From assembly GCA_964512635.1 (NCBI GenBank), contig CAZEJB010000002.1, positions 151,169 through 215,168 on the forward strand: DNA of 64,000 nucleotides, given 5' to 3'. Positions 9,801 through 19,672 of the stretch are shown here, piece after piece. The notes beneath the pieces are model-generated. The model did no database searches, was not told the origin of the DNA, and worked only from the letters and a program-made list of their open reading frames with translations. Position 1 is the stretch's first letter. The number at the start of each line of letters is the position of its first letter. The stretch is from JADZFO01 sp964512635. Its GTDB lineage: Bacteria; 4484-113; JAFGCY01. The position numbers were made by a program, and so were the translations under genes.

Positions 9801-12800
9801 CAGCTCTGGTCCTCAGTATCATCTTGACTTTCAAACAAGGGTGTGCCGCCGGTCTGCTCCGGCGTGAAGAGCACATGCTGGCCCTTGCGGGTGGCCGGGT
9901 ACTTCTGCGGTTGGCCGGGCCCGGCCGCTGGCGCCGGCGCCTTACCATCCAACTCATCCAGCAGGGCCTGGTAGCCCTCGGCGCCAAGCAGGTTGCGGGC
10001 GTGAAGGTGGCACTCGCGCCAGCTCTCCTCGGCGCTCTGGGCCAGTTGCCAGTCATAGAAGCGCGGGCCGAAGCACTCGCGCACGGGCTGATGCTCCAGC
10101 GCGCGCTCGTCGTGGCCCAGGCCGTAGTCCGCCAGGCGCAGGGTCCCGGGTAGCAGCCAGCCCTCGCCGTCGTTCTGCGCCATGAAGGCCGCAATGCCGG
10201 CTTCGCGGTCGCCGCCGCAGGCCTCGACATGCTGCAAGAGGTCATGGAAGGCGACCAGCGAGAGCACTGTCAGGCGATGCTCAGGGTGCTTATCTTTGTC
10301 CACGCGCCAGAATCCTTTAGCATCAAGTTCTCTCGTGAAAGACTTAGACATGACAGCTGCCTTGGGGTAGTCGCAGCCATTAACCAGTCTTTTGGATTGT
10401 TGCGAAGTCAAGCCGTACGTCAGGTACGCGAGAGCATCAATCGAGGCGTTCAGCCTGGTTCGTTCGGCATGTAAGTATGGCGATCGAGTATCATTTTGCA
10501 TTAAGACTCCCTGACAAGCGAGTCTCAACCGAAACGCAGCGAAAGCGTTGTGAACAAGGTTGAGCATAGCTGCAAGACGTGCCACCGCGTGTACTAGTGT
10601 CTTAGATACTTCGCTTGGTAGCGCCAATTCTTGAATTCTACTCATATCCAGAGACGTGGCGCCTGTGGAGCCTGAAATACGCCCCCTAGCGATCCAGTCA
10701 AAGACAAGACTGTTGATTACACCCACAAGAAAACACTTAGTGACAAGCGCCCTGTCGGCGTTCATCCAAATCAATGTGGAGTCACTGCTCGGCCATTCTG
10801 GCAAGAGCGCGGCGATCATCGTCCGCGTGTTTGTGGAGTTGGTAATGCGCCGACTCAATAATCGCAGGGTTCCCGTGGGAATCGGATCGCGCAGTTTGAT
10901 TGGCCAAAAGAACTGAGCTCCTCCAGCGGTCCACTCAGCTTCTTGCCATTTTGTGTGGTGACCAAATCCAGTCGAGTAGGCAGCGTGGAATGGATTGTGT
11001 TGGTGAATCATTGCCCCCTGGTAAATGGGAAGCGCGGCCAGTACACCTGTTTCGTCAACCAGCCGTCCGAAGTCATCAACTTGATATCCGGGTGGCACTC
11101 TGGTACTGTGCCAAATCGTCTCAAGCTCCTTCTTGTCCGACAAATTCACGTCGCCCTGTGGAGTCTCAGCAATACACATCGGTTCTCCTGATAGCGAGTA
11201 CCTTAGTGGACATGAATTCAACGCTACCTGTCTTAGTATGTAGACATCTTCCTCAGTTTGGATTTCCACGACGATCATAGACACTGGGCTCAGTTCTAAG
11301 ATCAAGTCCCTAGGGTACTGAGTCGAGTGGAGCTCCGCATGCTCCCAATCGCTCAAGTCTCGCCGCATGAATGCTGCATTGATGGACTGAGTAGTGCCTC
11401 CCTTAGAGACGACAATTGGGTTGAACTTGTAACTACTGTGAATGTCAAAGATCTTCTGGCGGTTTTCAAAACTGAATAGCCATTCCCATCGACAGTGTTC
11501 GACAAACAGACGTCTCAGTCCAATGCTTGGAAAGTCGCTATAGATTCCACTGGGCACAATGAAGCCCATGCGCCCTGCGGTACGGAGCAGCGCATGACCC
11601 AGCTCCAGGAACATCTTGTAGGTGTAGGCCTTGCCCTCGCCTTGGTAAAGGAAAGGATGTCCTGGATCGGCAAATGTCTTAGAGATGTCGCGTTGCTGCT
11701 TCCAGACTCCGTGTCGAGTCTTTGAGCTCTCAAAGCTAGATGCACCGCGGTTGCCAAGGTTAATATCGTGCGTCTGTTTGCCGCTCGCGTCACGCGCAAT
11801 CCTGTCGCCAAAAGGCGTGGCTACGTTCTTGAGCCAGTTACCAATGGACTTGAAGCCCGCGTTGTAGGAAAGCCAGTCGACCTCCGTAGTTTCGTCCTGC
11901 GAGAAATACTCGCGCTGCTTCTCCAGCGCTTCTTGCTTGCCATAACCACGGAACAAGGGGTCGATGGCTGAGAAGAACTCCTTGGACATCGGCTGTAGGG
12001 TGTCCCAGGGTGGGTTGCCCAGCATGGCGTCAAAGCCGGAGCTCTGAGCGTTGAAGACATCCGGGAATTCCAGCTCCCAATGGAAGAAGCGCCGCTGCGC
12101 GGTCGTCTCGCGCACGGCGTCCCAGACCTCAGCACCAAGCTTGCCGCTGGCGAAGGCTTCGGGCAGCGGCGCCAGGTCAAGCTTGTCCAGCGGCCAGAAC
12201 CACAGTGCACACCAGAGGTCAAAGGCCTCGCGCAAAGCCACGAAGCCGGGCTCGGACTGCAGCGCCTCATAGCGTTGCCGGCGCGCTTCAATCTGGGTCG
12301 CCCCCAGGGCATGGATCGCCGCCAGTTCGCGCAGCGCTGCGCTGTGGCTCTGCTGCGCCTGGGCGATGTCGATGCCGCTCAGCAGGTTGCGGCCATCCAG
12401 CAGGCGGATCATTCCGGCCTTGGCTTCCGCGGCCTTTGCGCTGATCGCTTTGGTGAATTGCTTTTGTTTGAAGTGCACGCCGTTGCTGTGCGTGCTGTCC
12501 CCGCCCTCGCGCTCCCAGGCCATCAGGGGATAGTGCGCGAAGGTGTCGAACCAGGCGCCAACCAGGCTGTTACCGCACTTGACCTTGTGGTTGAGGAAGG
12601 TCATCGGCAACTGGCGGTCCAGCGTTTCGATCCAGAGGCTCAGGCGGCAGAGCTCCACCGCCAGCGGGTCAAGGTCCACGCCATAGATGCAGCGCTCCAC
12701 CACATAGCGCCGCAACAGTGCGCGCAGACGCGGCTCGAAGTTGTCATCCTCGGGACGGTCGGGCAGGCGGTCGGCGTCGATGCCAGCGGGCGCGTCGTCG

Positions 12801-14911
12801 CCCCAGAGCATCTGCGGCAGGCTGCGGCCCTCGTAGTCCTCCAGGCGCTTATGGAGCTGCAGGGAATCGAAGAGCGCGCTGGTCAGATAGCGCAGCGAGC
12901 CCAGCAGGAAGGAGCCCGAGCCACAGGCCGGGTCGCAGAGCTTGATCGCCAGGATCTGCTCGGGCGGCTTGGGCGTCCACTGCACTGACGGCGCCTTGAG
13001 GTCCGGCTGGCCGTCCTCGCCCAGCGGTGGGTCATAGGCCAGGGGCTGCAGAGTGCGGTGGACAGTGGGGGTAGCCAGCTGCGGACGGGTGTAGTAAGTG
13101 CCCGAGCCCTTGCGGGTGCCGCCCCAGCGCACGACGTACCACTCACCGGGCAGGACAACCGCGGCGATTAGCTGCTTCGCCTTGCCTTCCAGCTCTTTGG
13201 CGTGTGCGTCCTGCTGTAACGCGTTGGCCTTAACGGGCAGCTTGCGGATCAGCCCGGCCACCAGGCTGGCGCGCCTGGCCCAGGCCAGCGCACGCTCGCG
13301 CAGGGTCTGGCCGATGTCTTCAGTCTCAGCTTCTTCCTCGTCAACACCTAGAACGTCAGTCGTTTCTGCTTCGACTTCTTCATCGTTCCCATCTTCCTCA
13401 GTGGCATCATCTTCCTCCTCAGCCTCCTCGCTGGACTCTTCTTCCTCGCCTGAGCCTTCTTCCGATTCTTCTGCAGAGGGGCTGCTGGCCTTGGCATCCT
13501 TCTTCATCTTCTCAAGCAGGGTCTTGAGCGTTTTGTCGTCCATTTGCTCCAGGGTCTCAAGCGGCAGAGCGGGCTGGTTGCCGACGGCCAGGAACACTAT
13601 GGCCTTGTCCTTACCGGCGCAGCGCAGCTCGTAATCCAGCAGGCCTTCATAGAGAATGCCGATGTACTCACTGTCGAGGCTGGAGAAGTCTACGGGGACT
13701 CGGAACATTGTTGAGCTTCGACCACTGCGTATCCTGACCTCGGTGCGGCTGAGCAGCTCGATGACCTCTTTGACCTTGAAGTCATTGACCACGGGACGGT
13801 CAGGGTTGAGGCAGGCATTCTCGAAGACGTGCAAAACGCGGCGGATGCTGTCGGGGCTGCCTGCGTCGCCCGGCGCGAAGAGCTCGCCGCCGTAGTGGCT
13901 GACCGGCAGCGCCTCGTGCGCGCAACCCTTGTACATCAGCTGCATCAGCGCCAGGACCCGCGGCCAGCCGCTGTGGCTCTTGCGCAGCCGGTACTGGCTG
14001 GCGCGGACCAGGTCCTCACGCAGGCCCGCCAGGCTATAGCTGCGGTGATAAAGCTCCAGACTGCGCGGCAGCAGGCCCTCGCGACTCTCGGCGAAGAGGA
14101 TCACCACCAGGCGCATCACTACGCGCACCGCAGCGTGATATATGTCCGCCGGCTTGACTTCATTGACAATGTCATTGAGCGCCGGGGCATGGGCCTGGAT
14201 CAGCAGCTCGACAGCCTTGCGCACGCGTTCGCCGAGGACCTGCGAGAGCTCGGCCTGACCCTTGCGGCTGTCGTTAACCGCAGCGAGGAGCCGGCAGGGA
14301 GCTTCGGCATTCTCGGGCACCCACAGCGCTGGCGAGACCAGGGCCATGAAGCCCTGGAACTCAGCCGTGACTCCACCCTCGGCAAGCCAGGAGCCGGTGT
14401 CCCACTCGCAAAAGGCGTCATAGTCCATCCCGGCGAAGACCAGGCGCCACTGCCGGCCGTTGGTGAGGATGGCGAGCTGCTCTGGACCGCGCCGTAACCA
14501 CTGCAACACTCGGGCATAGCTGACCCGGCCCTTGCCAATGCCGAGCCGTGCGTCTTCCACAACAAAGATGGGTAGTGTCGCGCCCGGACTACCCAGCCAT
14601 AGCTGCTGCGGGCGGATCGCTTCGCCGGCAGGCCCGTGCCGGGTCCAGCTTGTGTCCACATTGCTGCCACCGGCCCACTCGCCCAGTTCCATGGTGAAGC
14701 CGCAGAGGCGCTGCAGCACGAAGCGCACAAAGTTGCTGCGCTTGTCCTTGGCATCGCGCTCAAAGGCCAACAGCTCCAGGCGCAGTTTCTCGTGCAGCCA
14801 GCCAGACAACTTTGGCGGCTCTGGGCCTAGCAGGCTGTCGAGGCGCTGTGTGTCGACCAGCAGCCCGCCATGCCGCAGGCTCGCCCACCATTCATGCCGC
14901 GGTGTGCTCAC
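9800..14911 (-). CDS. Large Eco57I/PglX/DrmMI-like N6-adenine DNA methyltransferase
   Basis: A 1703-residue protein. S-adenosylmethionine motif I is DPACGSGSFLL near residue 656, followed by YGVDLDPLAVELCRLS. The catalytic motif IV is NPPW near 963, typical of gamma-class N6-adenine methyltransferases. The N-terminal ~250 residues resemble the nuclease-like part of type IIG enzymes, but the expected E-x-K is not obvious (VVEDARLG instead). Residues ~473-533 form a strongly acidic Glu/Asp linker before the methylase. The C-terminal third probably holds the target-recognition part. It starts at GTG, overlapping the SNF2 gene stop as GTGA, and ends overlapping the next gene as ATGA, so the three are translated as a unit. 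In the class 1 DISARM scheme this is the drmMI position. It probably marks self DNA at adenine; the target sequence is unknown. Confidence 0.87.
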   Translation of the reverse strand: MSTPRHEWWASLRHGGLLVDTQRLDSLLGPEPPKLSGWLHEKLRLELLAFERDAKDKRSNFVRFVLQRLCGFTMELGEWAGGSNVDTSWTRHGPAGEAIRPQQLWLGSPGATLPIFVVEDARLGIGKGRVSYARVLQWLRRGPEQLAILTNGRQWRLVFAGMDYDAFCEWDTGSWLAEGGVTAEFQGFMALVSPALWVPENAEAPCRLLAAVNDSRKGQAELSQVLGERVRKAVELLIQAHAPALNDIVNEVKPADIYHAAVRVVMRLVVILFAESREGLLPRSLELYHRSYSLAGLREDLVRASQYRLRKSHSGWPRVLALMQLMYKGCAHEALPVSHYGGELFAPGDAGSPDSIRRVLHVFENACLNPDRPVVNDFKVKEVIELLSRTEVRIRSGRSSTMFRVPVDFSSLDSEYIGILYEGLLDYELRCAGKDKAIVFLAVGNQPALPLETLEQMDDKTLKTLLEKMKKDAKASSPSAEESEEGSGEEEESSEEAEEEDDATEEDGNDEEVEAETTDVLGVDEEEAETEDIGQTLRERALAWARRASLVAGLIRKLPVKANALQQDAHAKELEGKAKQLIAAVVLPGEWYVVRWGGTRKGSGTYYTRPQLATPTVHRTLQPLAYDPPLGEDGQPDLKAPSVQWTPKPPEQILAIKLCDPACGSGSFLLGSLRYLTSALFDSLQLHKRLEDYEGRSLPQMLWGDDAPAGIDADRLPDRPEDDNFEPRLRALLRRYVVERCIYGVDLDPLAVELCRLSLWIETLDRQLPMTFLNHKVKCGNSLVGAWFDTFAHYPLMAWEREGGDSTHSNGVHFKQKQFTKAISAKAAEAKAGMIRLLDGRNLLSGIDIAQAQQSHSAALRELAAIHALGATQIEARRQRYEALQSEPGFVALREAFDLWCALWFWPLDKLDLAPLPEAFASGKLGAEVWDAVRETTAQRRFFHWELEFPDVFNAQSSGFDAMLGNPPWDTLQPMSKEFFSAIDPLFRGYGKQEALEKQREYFSQDETTEVDWLSYNAGFKSIGNWLKNVATPFGDRIARDASGKQTHDINLGNRGASSFESSKTRHGVWKQQRDISKTFADPGHPFLYQGEGKAYTYKMFLELGHALLRTAGRMGFIVPSGIYSDFPSIGLRRLFVEHCRWEWLFSFENRQKIFDIHSSYKFNPIVVSKGGTTQSINAAFMRRDLSDWEHAELHSTQYPRDLILELSPVSMIVVEIQTEEDVYILRQVALNSCPLRYSLSGEPMCIAETPQGDVNLSDKKELETIWHSTRVPPGYQVDDFGRLVDETGVLAALPIYQGAMIHQHNPFHAAYSTGFGHHTKWQEAEWTAGGAQFFWPIKLRDPIPTGTLRLLSRRITNSTNTRTMIAALLPEWPSSDSTLIWMNADRALVTKCFLVGVINSLVFDWIARGRISGSTGATSLDMSRIQELALPSEVSKTLVHAVARLAAMLNLVHNAFAAFRLRLACQGVLMQNDTRSPYLHAERTRLNASIDALAYLTYGLTSQQSKRLVNGCDYPKAAVMSKSFTRELDAKGFWRVDKDKHPEHRLTVLSLVAFHDLLQHVEACGGDREAGIAAFMAQNDGEGWLLPGTLRLADYGLGHDERALEHQPVRECFGPRFYDWQLAQSAEESWRECHLHARNLLGAEGYQALLDELDGKAPAPAAGPGQPQKYPATRKGQHVLFTPEQTGGTPLFESQDDTEDQS

Positions 14912-17900
14912 TGTGCAGCTCCCTTTGGCAAGGGCAAATAGATCTGCACGGCAATCGGCAGCACCTCAGTTTCCTGGCCCATGGCGAAGCGTTTGGGCAG
15001 CACCTCGCGCGTGATGCGCTCGCGTTCACGATTCAAGTGTTCTCTGGTCCGCTCAAGTTGCTGACGGATTCTGTGAACCTCCGCCTCCTTGCGGTCGAGG
15101 TCACGATGGATCTGCTCAATCTCGAACTTCGATTGGAAGAGCTGACCCTGGCGTATCTGCTCCAGCAACTCATTCATTTCACGCTCAAGAGACTTGACCG
15201 TTCGTGAAATGATCATGTCGGAGATCTCGCCGTGCCTGCGGTTGTACTTTTCGTTGGCGTCGTTTTGGGCCGCAGTCAGATCCAAGGCCAGCTGCTGCTT
15301 AAGGTCAGCAGTCAGTAAGCGTGCGTGTTCTCTGATGAAGTCTTTCAAGGCGCGCTCGACATCGCCGAAGAGCTCACTGGCCATTTCCTGGTCAGTCCGG
15401 GATATTAGCGCACTAGCATCGGCAGGCGAGACTGCCAGATCCGCTGAGAGCGCCGCCCCAAGCTTGCCGTTCGAGACAGGCAACTGGACGCGGCGTACCC
15501 AGTGATGGAAGGTCTCGCGCAGATCGTTAACGGCCAGCTCCTCAAGATGCAATGTGATCACTACCTGGCAATCAGCCGGCAACTCCGCATAAGCGACAGA
15601 CCAGCGTGAGACTCCGCTGGAGCCCAGCCTGGAGCGCGACAGACGGTCCAGCGCCTGCTGAATCAAAGGATGGGCCAGATGCAGCAGCCTGACATCCGCC
15701 ATCGGACGGAAGACTGAGCGGCCATTGGCTTGCACTTTGAAGACATCCGGGCTGAAGGTCAGGCGCGGCAGACGCCCCTTGCTCTCGGAACCAGTCTTGA
15801 CGCGCAGGTACTCCTCGTAGAGTTCGCGCCAGGCCGGGTCATGGGCATTGTTGATGCGGAAGCACTGGTCGGCATCCAGCGCTGACAGCGCCTGTCCCTG
15901 CGCGCTCATGCTAAGGGCTGTGTCCAGCACGCGATAAGCCCTCTGCGGACTCAAATCAATCTGCTGCTTCAAGGCATTCAGGCGGATCGCGATGTCACCC
16001 TCAAAGGCGATAGTCTCATCGACATTCATGCTCATCCGATTGCGAGCGAAATCTATGCGCTGGTCGAGGTCGCGCACTACTTCGTCAAGCGGCTCACCCA
16101 GGACCAAACGGCGGTGCACCGCCTCATCGAAGAGCTCCCCGGTGGCACCCAGGTCCTCACGGATCTGCTCGACTTTCTTGATCAGGTGCGACATGAACTT
16201 GAGGTCAGCATCCTGGTCGCTGGTGAGGTAGAAGATGTAAACATCGCGCAATTGCCCATAGCGGTCGAGGCGGCCATTGCGCTGCTCCAGCCGGGCCGGG
16301 TTCCAGGGGCAGTCAAAGTGCAGCATATAGCGTGCAGCGTCCTGCAGGTTGAGACCCTCGGACGCGGCGTCGGTGGCCAGCAGGACGCGCACGTTGCTCT
16401 TCGGATCGGCAAAGCTCTCTTTGATAGCTTCGCGGGCTGTCGAATCCAGGCCGCCGAAGAGGCAAGCGAAGCGCGCGTGATCCGCTGGAAAGGCCTCATG
16501 CAGCCGGCGCAATAGATAGTCCAGTGTAGTTTTGTACTCGGTAAAGATGACAAGGCGTTCGTCTGAGCGCCATTCGCCATCCTGCAGCAGCAAGCCTTCT
16601 ATCTTGGCCTTCAAAGCAGCAAAGCGAGTGTCTACTTTAGGGCTATGCATACTGAGTTCTTTGTCTAGCGCTAAGCCCAGGCTGGCGGCAGCCTGGTCAA
16701 TAGCGGCAATATGCTCAGTCAGCTGAGGTGCTAGTGGGACAAGCCACGACCCGATGGCACCGGCGGCGACAACCTCACGCTGTTCGGCTTCCCGGTCGTC
16801 CGCCAGCTCTTCGCGAGCAGCTTGACCCAGGGCAATGATCTCGCGGTCGTCTGCGCTTTGTTGCTCGCGAAGCCCCAGCTTGCAGCGCCGCCATGACTCC
16901 AGGAAGGTCATGGGGCAACTAAGCATGCGCTTACCGAGGATCTCCAGCGCGAAAGCTCCAGCCTGGCTGTGCCTGCGGTTGGATGAAGCGATGAGACGAC
17001 GAACTTCTCTGCGCAGATTCTCAAAGGCCTCGATCAGATTGAGTTCGGGCTGCGAAAACGTCAACAGCACAGCTTCAGGGGGCATGCGCTCGCAGAACTT
17101 GCTTGGAACACTGCGCGCGTTGATTTGTCGCTTCAGACGCCGGACTACAACTTCGCTAACACGCTCGCGGGCCTTGTCAGACAGCGAGTGCGCCTGGCTG
17201 AAGCGCACGGGATCAAGCATTTCAAGCAGTCCCGTGAACGACCAGGTGTGGCCATTGTGCGGAGTTGCCGTCAGGAAGAGCCTGTGTTCAAAGAGCGGGG
17301 CGATCCGCCGAAGCATGCTGCTCAGGTCGCTCTCGGGCCCAAAAGGCGCGGGCATGAGGTTGTGTACCTCGTCGACAATGAGCAGATCCCAAGGTAACTG
17401 CCAGCTCTTCTCAGGGCTCTCGCTGGCCGAAAGGAATTGTTCGAGGATGTCTTCCTGGCGCAGGTAGTGGTATGAGGCGATGATCCTGGAGCTGTAGCGC
17501 CAGGGATTGGCGTCGATGCCAACATTGCGGCGGAGCTTCAAGGTGGAGTCTCGATCCACCGCTTCAAAAGGCAGCGAGAACTTGGAATTGAGCTCATCCT
17601 GCCATTGCACTGCCAGTGAAGCCGGCGTAAGGATCAGCACGCGGTTAACCTTTCTCCGCGTCAGGAGTTCCGTGAGGATCAGGCCAGCTTCGACTGTCTT
17701 TCCGAGACCAACGTCGTCAGCAATCATCAAGTTAACGCGCGGCATTTGCATCGCCTTGTGCAATGGCACCAGCTGATACTCTTCCAGCTCGACGGCCGCC
17801 TGCAAGGGCGCAATAGCCGGCAGCCGGTCAAGGGGTCCTGTGCTGTCAGGATCCAAGTAGGGCGTTAAGGCAGTCCAACTAGCAGCGTGTACCAACGCAT

Positions 17901-18171
17901 CCAGGTCTTTGAGCGGCATAGGACTGGAAGAGCAGTGTGGCAATTCAGAGCCTGACAATGGCGCCGCACTGGGCTCCAGCTCCCACAATAGTTCTTCAGA
18001 CTTTGGAAGCAGGTCGTCTTTGTACTCGATACGAACCAGATGCAGCTGACCGCCATCGGAGCCAAAGGGCCGCACTTGATCGATTAAGCCAGGGCGATTG
18101 CGCACCAAGGCAAATCTGCCGGCGCGCGGCACATTTGAACTCGGAACTGACGGCTTCCCAACAACTTGCAT
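14908..18171 (-). CDS. SNF2/RapA-family helicase (DrmD-like)
   Basis: A 1087-residue SNF2-type double-stranded DNA translocase. Motif I is ADDVGLGKTVEAGLI near residue 152. The Walker B motif reads DEVH (LLIVDEVHN near 262) rather than DEAH. LFLTATPHNGH is motif III. The C-terminal core has ATDAASEGLNLQ near 594 and RLEQRNGRLDRYGQ near 625. The last ~150 residues are charged and helical, probably coiled coil. ATG 18171 is preceded by GGAG at 7-nt spacing. It is the first gene of the tightly overlapping three-gene unit and lies 149 bp downstream of the tyrosine recombinase on the same strand. SNF2 helicase then adenine methylase then DUF1998 helicase matches drmD-drmMI-drmA/B of class 1 DISARM. 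Plain RapA-like helicases are the alternative. Confidence 0.88.
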   Translation of the reverse strand: MQVVGKPSVPSSNVPRAGRFALVRNRPGLIDQVRPFGSDGGQLHLVRIEYKDDLLPKSEELLWELEPSAAPLSGSELPHCSSSPMPLKDLDALVHAASWTALTPYLDPDSTGPLDRLPAIAPLQAAVELEEYQLVPLHKAMQMPRVNLMIADDVGLGKTVEAGLILTELLTRRKVNRVLILTPASLAVQWQDELNSKFSLPFEAVDRDSTLKLRRNVGIDANPWRYSSRIIASYHYLRQEDILEQFLSASESPEKSWQLPWDLLIVDEVHNLMPAPFGPESDLSSMLRRIAPLFEHRLFLTATPHNGHTWSFTGLLEMLDPVRFSQAHSLSDKARERVSEVVVRRLKRQINARSVPSKFCERMPPEAVLLTFSQPELNLIEAFENLRREVRRLIASSNRRHSQAGAFALEILGKRMLSCPMTFLESWRRCKLGLREQQSADDREIIALGQAAREELADDREAEQREVVAAGAIGSWLVPLAPQLTEHIAAIDQAAASLGLALDKELSMHSPKVDTRFAALKAKIEGLLLQDGEWRSDERLVIFTEYKTTLDYLLRRLHEAFPADHARFACLFGGLDSTAREAIKESFADPKSNVRVLLATDAASEGLNLQDAARYMLHFDCPWNPARLEQRNGRLDRYGQLRDVYIFYLTSDQDADLKFMSHLIKKVEQIREDLGATGELFDEAVHRRLVLGEPLDEVVRDLDQRIDFARNRMSMNVDETIAFEGDIAIRLNALKQQIDLSPQRAYRVLDTALSMSAQGQALSALDADQCFRINNAHDPAWRELYEEYLRVKTGSESKGRLPRLTFSPDVFKVQANGRSVFRPMADVRLLHLAHPLIQQALDRLSRSRLGSSGVSRWSVAYAELPADCQVVITLHLEELAVNDLRETFHHWVRRVQLPVSNGKLGAALSADLAVSPADASALISRTDQEMASELFGDVERALKDFIREHARLLTADLKQQLALDLTAAQNDANEKYNRRHGEISDMIISRTVKSLEREMNELLEQIRQGQLFQSKFEIEQIHRDLDRKEAEVHRIRQQLERTREHLNRERERITREVLPKRFAMGQETEVLPIAVQIYLPLPKGAAQ

Positions 18172-18192
18172 GGCTATCTCCGTGTTGCTGCA

Positions 18193-18223
18193 ATTCTAGT
18201 GCAGGGTCCGACCAGACCTGGTC
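18193..18223 (-). promoter_or_regulatory. Possible promoter and operator of the SNF2-methylase-helicase operon
   Basis: Reading the minus strand, a TAGAAT -10-like box (18193-18198) lies 21 bases before the SNF2 ATG. Just upstream is a perfect inverted repeat with 6-bp arms, GACCAG and CTGGTC (18210-18223), separated by 2 bp. No convincing -35 element is seen. A repressor or activator site is inferred only from position and symmetry. Confidence 0.3.
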
Positions 18224-18320
18224 AGGCCAATTCTCCACGGACAGCGGGGCAGAATGCCATCCCCAGACCACTCAGCCAGTTACTTTGAGACTTCTTGCGT
18301 TTGCAGCTGAGCCACAATCC

Positions 18321-19445
18321 TCACCACGGCAGCTTGAGCACCCTCCCGCTTCCTGCCGCCGCCACGGCACCATACATCGCCGTGGTTTCTTCCCGGCTAT
18401 GTCCCAGTGTTTGCTGAAGCTCTGTCGCGCTGGCGCCAGCGAGGCGGACGTGGGTCGCGTGGCAGTGGCGCAGCAGATGTGCAGCAGTACCGCGCCGTGC
18501 GTCGTCTTTGACACCCACGCGCTGCCAGGCGGCTCTGCAGATCCGCGCGATCTGAGAGGCGCTCAGAACAAAGACCGGGCTCTCCAGATGCTTGCGCCAG
18601 GAGTCGCGAGTGCTTCCAGGGGAATCGTTGGAGTCCACAGGTGAGCCGACGAAGTTTCCAGCGGAGTCGTTGGATTTCTCAGAAGGACAAGCTTTGCCGT
18701 AAAGCTTCGCGCGTGGTTTCTGGTCGAGTTCTAGCGCCGCCAGCTTCATGTAAGCCAGCTCGATGATCAGCCATTCGTTCTCAATCATCACGCGGCGGGT
18801 CTTGCTGCCCTTGCCGTGGATCTTCAGCTGCAGCCCGGCACCGCGACGGCGGATGTCCTGCCAGCGGAGTCCAGCGGCCTCTGAGCAGCGGCAGCCGGTC
18901 AGATAGAGCAGCGACAGCAGCACGCGATTACGCGCTACTTTCTCAGAGGCCAGCATGGCCTGGACTTTCTCAGGACTGGGCAGCTCCTCCAGCTCCGGCA
19001 CCTCCCAGGTGACCTGCGGCCGCAGCACCAAGTGGCTGACTTTCTCAGGGATCACGCCTTCAGCCTCGCAGAGCTGCAGCAGCTTGGCGATGGCACTCAG
19101 GCGCTGATTCTGCGTGGATGCCGCGTAAGGCTCCAGAGCGGCGGTATAGGCCAGGATGGCGCACTCGCCGGCCTCGCGACTGGCGCACGCTGTTCGGATG
19201 TTCTCAGCGCCGCAGCTGGCCAGGAAGTCAGCCAGCGCGCGCTTGTAGGCTCTCGCAGTGTTTGGATTGCCCTTTCTCAGCCAGAGGCGCATGGCGGAAG
19301 TCTCGCGCAGTGCCAGCCGGTCTGGCGCGCTGGGCACTGAGTTCTCAGCCAGCACAGAGTTCTCAGAGTTCTCGCCGCGCACCAAGTTCTCAGGCTTCTC
19401 CAGGTTCTCAAAATTGATCAGCTCCAGTATGCGCACTGCGCTCAT
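18321..19445 (-). CDS. Tyrosine recombinase/integrase
   Basis: A 374-residue phage-integrase-family recombinase. The catalytic set is visible: Arg in TGCRCSEAAGLRW, Lys in HGKGSKTRR, H-x-x-R as HLLRHCH, His in LGHSREETT and the Tyr nucleophile in AMYGA. An N-terminal SAM-like core-binding domain contains GNPNTARAYKRALADFL. I choose ATG 19445, which overlaps the upstream stop as ATGA, over a GTG six bases earlier. The first ~45 residues are low-complexity and rich in Glu-Asn pairs (PENL, SENS, AENS) encoded by repeated CTGAGAA heptamers. A ~40-residue Ser/Asp/Asn-rich insert precedes the final catalytic block. It shares an operon with ardC and could act in excision, dimer resolution or cassette movement, since a serine recombinase sits at the island edge. 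Confidence 0.88.
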   Translation of the reverse strand: MSAVRILELINFENLEKPENLVRGENSENSVLAENSVPSAPDRLALRETSAMRLWLRKGNPNTARAYKRALADFLASCGAENIRTACASREAGECAILAYTAALEPYAASTQNQRLSAIAKLLQLCEAEGVIPEKVSHLVLRPQVTWEVPELEELPSPEKVQAMLASEKVARNRVLLSLLYLTGCRCSEAAGLRWQDIRRRGAGLQLKIHGKGSKTRRVMIENEWLIIELAYMKLAALELDQKPRAKLYGKACPSEKSNDSAGNFVGSPVDSNDSPGSTRDSWRKHLESPVFVLSASQIARICRAAWQRVGVKDDARRGTAAHLLRHCHATHVRLAGASATELQQTLGHSREETTAMYGAVAAAGSGRVLKLPW

Positions 19446-19672
19446 GGCCACACCTCGTTCTCTGTCGCCCCGAGCTCTTCAACGCTGAAGAGTTCTGCAC
19501 ACTGAGCCTGACGCCCAACTGGCCGCGTGAGCACCTCGGCTGCACTGCTGAAGCCCGGCAGCGTATCCTGGCCGGGTACCGCCGCGAATAGCGCGACCTC
19601 TTCGGCGCTGAGCATGCGCGGCATTGCCGCCTCACTGAGTCGCACGGCTAGTGCTGTTGCGCGCTTAGCCAT
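19442..19672 (-). CDS. Small protein of unknown function (76 aa)
   Basis: A short frame starting MAKRATALAVRLSEAAMPRM, with ATG overlapping the stop of the upstream gene by eight bases and its own stop overlapping the recombinase start as ATGA. That arrangement, rather than any recognised domain, supports it as a real gene. A longer frame upstream is open but overlaps the 264-residue gene. The product is alanine-rich and probably helical, with an acidic C-terminal half (SVEELGATENE). It could be an accessory factor for the recombinase, but nothing in the sequence proves this. Confidence 0.5.
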   Translation of the reverse strand: MAKRATALAVRLSEAAMPRMLSAEEVALFAAVPGQDTLPGFSSAAEVLTRPVGRQAQCAELFSVEELGATENEVWP

